64,000 nt of DNA from Pseudopedobacter sp037968815. Its GTDB lineage: Bacteria; Bacteroidota; Bacteroidia; Sphingobacteriales; Sphingobacteriaceae. Location of the stretch: contig JBBKWF010000021.1 in the NCBI GenBank assembly GCA_037968815.1, positions 124,001 to 188,000 on the forward strand, read 5' to 3'. Shown here in pieces: positions 61,032-64,000 of the stretch; position 1 is the first letter of the stretch, and each line of letters opens with the position of its first letter. The translations under genes and the position numbers were made by a program. The notes under the pieces are model-generated. The model searched no databases. It was not told where the DNA came from and worked only from the letters and a program-made list of their open reading frames with translations.

Positions 61032-62570
61032 ATGGCGCAGTTCAGATACCTATTCCTCTCTATTTTATTCATAAGCATATCGTTAACCTCCTTAGCACAA
61101 GATAATTCTCCTAAAAGAGAGTTTCGTGGTGTTTGGGTAGCAACCGTAGTCAATATCGATTGGCCAAGCAAAGTCGGTTTAAGTACTCAACAACAGAAAG
61201 ACGAGCTAGTTGTATTGTTAGATAAACATCAAAAACAAGGCATTAATGCAATTATGTTTCAGGTTAGACCTGCTACAGATGCTTTTTATGCAAAAGGAGT
61301 TGAGCCATGGTCGCAATACCTAACCGGAACGCAAGGAAAAGCACCTAGCCCTTTTTATGATCCTCTGCAATTTATTATAGAAGAATGTCATCAACGAGGA
61401 ATGGAACTGCATGCTTGGTTTAATCCATACCGAGCTACTTTTGACGGAAAAGATGAAAACATTGCGAAAGATCATATCACGAGAATAAAACCACATTGGT
61501 TTTTTAAATATGATGGTAAGAAATTATTTAATCCGGGCTTAGCAGAAGTGCGTGAGTATATCAATCAAGTCATTTTGAACGTAGTAGATAATTATGATAT
61601 TGATGGTGTCCATTTTGATGATTACTTCTATCCATATGCAATTAAAGGCCAAATTATTGATGATGAAGCAACTTTTCGTTTGCAGAGCAGAGGAATAAAA
61701 AATATAAAGGATTGGCGTAGAGATAATGTTGATCTGTTAATTAAAGCGGTAAACGATAGTGTTCACGCTCATAAAAGCTATGTGAAATTCGGGGTGAGTC
61801 CTTTTGGTATCTGGAAAAATAAATCACAAGATGCTTCAGGTTCGGTAACATATGGTGGAGATTCTTATTACGGGCTTTACGCAGACTCTAGGAAATGGGT
61901 AAAAGAAGGTTGGGTAGATTATATTAATCCGCAGATTTATTGGGCTTTTGAAACAAGAGCAGCGCCATATGCAAATTTAGTCGACTGGTGGAGTGATAAC
62001 GCTTATGGTAGACATTTGTATATTGGTCAAGGAGCATACAGAGTTAATTCGGGTCGCGATTTGGCTTGGAAAAATGCAGGCCAACTAGGTAAGCAAATTA
62101 CTTACAATAGAGCAAATCCAAGGGTACAGGGAAGCATTTACTTTAGTTCTAAATCCTTAACAAGGAATCCTTTGGGTGTATCTGACACGCTAAGCCAGAA
62201 TTACTATAAGTACCCGGCATTACCTCCATTAATGTTGTGGCTTGATTCTGTAGCGCCAAACAAGCCTCAAAACCTATTAGGGATTGAAGGAGGTAATGGT
62301 GTTTTGTTGAGTTGGAAACTCCCTTTACCAGATAATAAAGGGGAAAAGGCTTACGGATTTGTAATTTATCGTTTTGATGATCAAAAACCAATTGATTTAA
62401 CCGATGTGACTGCGATCAAAAAAATCTATTACGGAGATATTACCTCTTGGGAAGATACTACTGCTAAAAAAGGAAAAACATATACTTATGTGGTTACAGC
62501 TTTGGATCGTGTTAAAAATGAAAGCGAGCCTTCTGTAGCTTTTAAAATGAAGTTAAAAGGAGGGAAGTAA
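61032..62570 (+). CDS. GHL10/DUF187-family glycosyl-hydrolase-like protein
   Basis: A 512-residue exported protein: signal peptide (about 1-22, ending SLAQ), a TIM-barrel glycosyl-hydrolase-like domain (about 28-390) and a C-terminal fibronectin-III-like domain (about 405-510). The barrel begins KREFRGVWVATVVNIDWPSK, a hallmark of the DUF187/GHL10 group; INAIMFQVRPATDAFY, LHAWFNPYRATF, YDIDGVHFDDYFYPY (likely catalytic Asp residues) and WVDYINPQIYWAFE follow. Relatives act on peptidoglycan-like glycans. Position next to susCD may be meaningful, but a terminator separates them. Confidence 0.9.
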   Translation: MAQFRYLFLSILFISISLTSLAQDNSPKREFRGVWVATVVNIDWPSKVGLSTQQQKDELVVLLDKHQKQGINAIMFQVRPATDAFYAKGVEPWSQYLTGTQGKAPSPFYDPLQFIIEECHQRGMELHAWFNPYRATFDGKDENIAKDHITRIKPHWFFKYDGKKLFNPGLAEVREYINQVILNVVDNYDIDGVHFDDYFYPYAIKGQIIDDEATFRLQSRGIKNIKDWRRDNVDLLIKAVNDSVHAHKSYVKFGVSPFGIWKNKSQDASGSVTYGGDSYYGLYADSRKWVKEGWVDYINPQIYWAFETRAAPYANLVDWWSDNAYGRHLYIGQGAYRVNSGRDLAWKNAGQLGKQITYNRANPRVQGSIYFSSKSLTRNPLGVSDTLSQNYYKYPALPPLMLWLDSVAPNKPQNLLGIEGGNGVLLSWKLPLPDNKGEKAYGFVIYRFDDQKPIDLTDVTAIKKIYYGDITSWEDTTAKKGKTYTYVVTALDRVKNESEPSVAFKMKLKGGK

Positions 62571-62588
62571 TTGCATCTAACACCTTTT

Positions 62589-62748
62589 TTAAGGGGCTGA
62601 TGTGATTTCACGAGTGATGTTTTCTAATTGTCGGGATAAAAACGATAAGAGGAAACGTTCGTATAGGTGTATTGGTACTGACTGATCTTCGTGACATTTA
62701 ATTTCGAGGAAATCAAACTTTCGATAATTACCTTCTAACCGGATATTC
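62589..62748 (-). pseudogene. Possible C-terminal gene remnant cut by a repeat
   Basis: On the minus strand an open frame of about 53 codons reads NIRLEGNYRKFDFLEIKC, then HEDQSVPIHLYERFLLSF and LSRQLENITREITSAP before a stop. The composition looks protein-like, but the only start codons lie inside the repeat at 62749-62836, which gives no sensible protein. It may be the tail of a gene interrupted or flanked by the repeat. I cannot identify it. Confidence 0.2.
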
Positions 62749-62836
62749 TGCGTTAAGGATTGAAACGACATCCTTTTTGTCCGCCAAGATCTGGCGGACA
62801 AAAAGATATAGTGAAAAGCCTGTTAAAACGCCCAAA
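62749..62836 (+). repeat. Dispersed repeat, TGCGTTA...ACGCCC family, subtype A copy 3
   Basis: It has the subtype A ends (TGCGTTAAGGATTGAAACG, GCCTGTTAAAACGCCC). The variable centre is here a perfect hairpin: CTTTTTGTCCGCCA and TGGCGGACAAAAAG, 14-bp arms with a GATC-containing 5-nt loop. It is the shortest and most regular copy, in the 342-nt gap between the GHL10 gene and era. Confidence 0.85.
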
Positions 62837-62912
62837 TGCTTTTCGATTTAATAAACTTTGCGCTAATGATAAATTGATTAAATAAATGGTTTGGGAACTT
62901 TGACCGTTTAGT

Positions 62913-63791
62913 CTACTCCGCGTACCCAAAGCTTTTCAAATAGTTCTCTCGGTTACGCCAATCTGGGATTACTTTAACAAACATTTCTAAGAATACTTTC
63001 TTCTTTAAAAACTCTTCCATATCCTGGCGGGCATAAGTACCTACTTTTTTAAGCATAGAGCCGGCTGTACCAATTAAAATGTTTTTTTGTGAATCACGCT
63101 CCACCACAATCTCTGCACTTATCCTGATGATGTCTTTTGCTTCTTTAAAAGAAGTAATGATTACCTCGGTACTGTATGGGATCTCTTTTTTATAAAACTT
63201 AAATATTTTCTCTCTGATCATCTCCGAAACAAAAAATCTCTCGGACCTATCCGTAAGTTCATCTTTTTCGTAATATGCAGGGTGTTCGGGTAGGTTCTCC
63301 ATTATAAAGCTCATTACAGGCTCCGTATTGTAGGAATGCAAAGCCGAACAGCCGACAATCCCCTCTGGGTTTAGCTTTTCTTTCCAGTAATTAATTTTAG
63401 CTTCGATAAGGTCATTTGTTGATTCATCTATTTTATTAATGACTACTAAAACCTTAGCGCTTGTATTCTTCAGTTTCTCTAACACATCTTCTTCGTCCTG
63501 CTTCTCATTAATATCAGTTACAAAAACTAATATGTCGGCATCAACCAGGGCACTATCTACAAAATGCATCATATTTTCCTGCAATTTGTAGTTTGGTTTG
63601 ATGATTCCGGGCGTATCTGAAAAAACAATTTGATGATTTTCGCCATTTACGATGCCCAAAATACGATGGCGAGTAGTTTGTGCTTTAGGTGTAATAATTG
63701 CCATTCGCTCGCCAACTAGCTGATTCATAAGGGTTGACTTACCTGCGTTTGGCTTACCAATGATGCTAACAAAACCTGCTTTATGTGTCAT
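62913..63791 (-). CDS. era: GTPase Era
   Basis: Era binds GTP and the 3' end of 16S rRNA and is needed for small-subunit assembly. The protein has 292 residues from the ATG at 63791, the usual Era length; the frame runs 60 nt further up but would add a hydrophobic stretch not found in the family. GTPase motifs are GKPNAGKST (G1), the DTPG switch II, NKID (G4) and GCSALH (G5); the C-terminal KH domain has EIVVERDSQKNILIGTAGSM. It is divergent from the initiator tRNA gene. Confidence 0.96.
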   Translation of the reverse strand: MTHKAGFVSIIGKPNAGKSTLMNQLVGERMAIITPKAQTTRHRILGIVNGENHQIVFSDTPGIIKPNYKLQENMMHFVDSALVDADILVFVTDINEKQDEEDVLEKLKNTSAKVLVVINKIDESTNDLIEAKINYWKEKLNPEGIVGCSALHSYNTEPVMSFIMENLPEHPAYYEKDELTDRSERFFVSEMIREKIFKFYKKEIPYSTEVIITSFKEAKDIIRISAEIVVERDSQKNILIGTAGSMLKKVGTYARQDMEEFLKKKVFLEMFVKVIPDWRNRENYLKSFGYAE

Positions 63792-63812
63792 GTAAAATAT
63801 TGTAAAAAAGAT

Positions 63813-63843
63813 TTGGAGTACAAAGAAACGAATTATATCTTTG
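63813..63843 (+). promoter_or_regulatory. Promoter of the initiator tRNA gene (TTG-N20-TATCTTTG)
   Basis: TTG at 63813-63815 and a -7 box TATCTTTG at 63836-63843 are spaced by 20 nt and point at the tRNA gene 95 nt downstream. It lies in the divergent era-tRNA gap. Confidence 0.6.
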
Positions 63844-63938
63844 CAGACCAATTAAGAAAGATCATTTGTTCTTAAAAAGGTTAGAAAAAAGAAAGTTTTT
63901 TCTATTATGCAGTTGAAAGTTTAAAATTGAAAATATAG

Positions 63939-64000
<62 letters not shown>

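Overview
The window is about 64 kb of an AT-rich Bacteroidota chromosome, most likely Sphingobacteriaceae (Pedobacter or a close relative). The evidence is a SusC/SusD pair, type IX secretion genes (gldJ, porU, porV), recurrent TAnnTTTG -7 promoter boxes in place of sigma70-type -10 boxes, few recognisable Shine-Dalgarno sites, and many lipoproteins and TonB-linked outer-membrane proteins. No prophage, integrase, intact insertion sequence or CRISPR array was seen. The assignment rests on gene content, not on a database search.

Layout. 1-277: end of an OmpA-type gene. 465-9861: a heme biosynthesis cluster, hemA, a hemC-hemD fusion, hemB, hemL, then a histidine kinase, a response regulator and a TPR membrane protein, then hemE and hemJ. 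Together these cover glutamyl-tRNA to coproporphyrinogen III plus the protoporphyrinogen oxidase step; hemN/hemF and hemH are not here. 9950-17887: a low-molecular-weight phosphatase, small exported proteins, fumC, a serine hydrolase, a PIG-L deacetylase and a DUF6503-like lipoprotein. 18020-21226: a DUF1800/DUF1501 pair. 21448-25466: a ClC transporter divergent from surE, a small membrane protein and lpxB. 25538-32880: gldJ divergent from porU, porV and ispF. 33127-37581: a NagX-like acyltransferase, then pgl, zwf and a polyphosphate-glucokinase-like ROK protein (glucose to 6-phosphogluconate). 37813-40509: a TonB receptor with a small His/Cys-rich protein, probably metal related. 40580-48137: a hypothetical, a barrel protein, YbaB, an MBL hydrolase, an oxidoreductase/TIM-barrel pair, a lipoprotein, an M16 protease and hpt. 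48178-52778: a second M16 protease, a NadR-kinase-like protein and a TonB-domain protein. 53179-55995: carB, without its allosteric domain. 56448-62570: susC, susD and a GHL10-type hydrolase. 62913-63791: era. 63939-64000: the start of an initiator tRNA-Met.

Structure outside the genes is unusually rich. There are at least three dispersed palindromic repeat families: one with termini TGCGTTARGGAT ... ACGCCC (five copies in two subtypes), one CGTCATG palindrome family (a full copy and a half copy sharing 37 identical bases), and a REPIN-like pair of inverted hairpins. Short tandem repeats sit directly before the hemL and hemJ start codons and in the gap before an M16 protease. Many convergent gene pairs share strong bidirectional terminators.

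No clearly new defence or mobile system is visible. The most interesting leads are the two-component system plus TPR protein inside the heme operon, the metal-type TonB operon with a perfect inverted repeat over its promoter, the hairpin at the carB transcription start together with loss of the CarB regulatory domain, and the repeat families.
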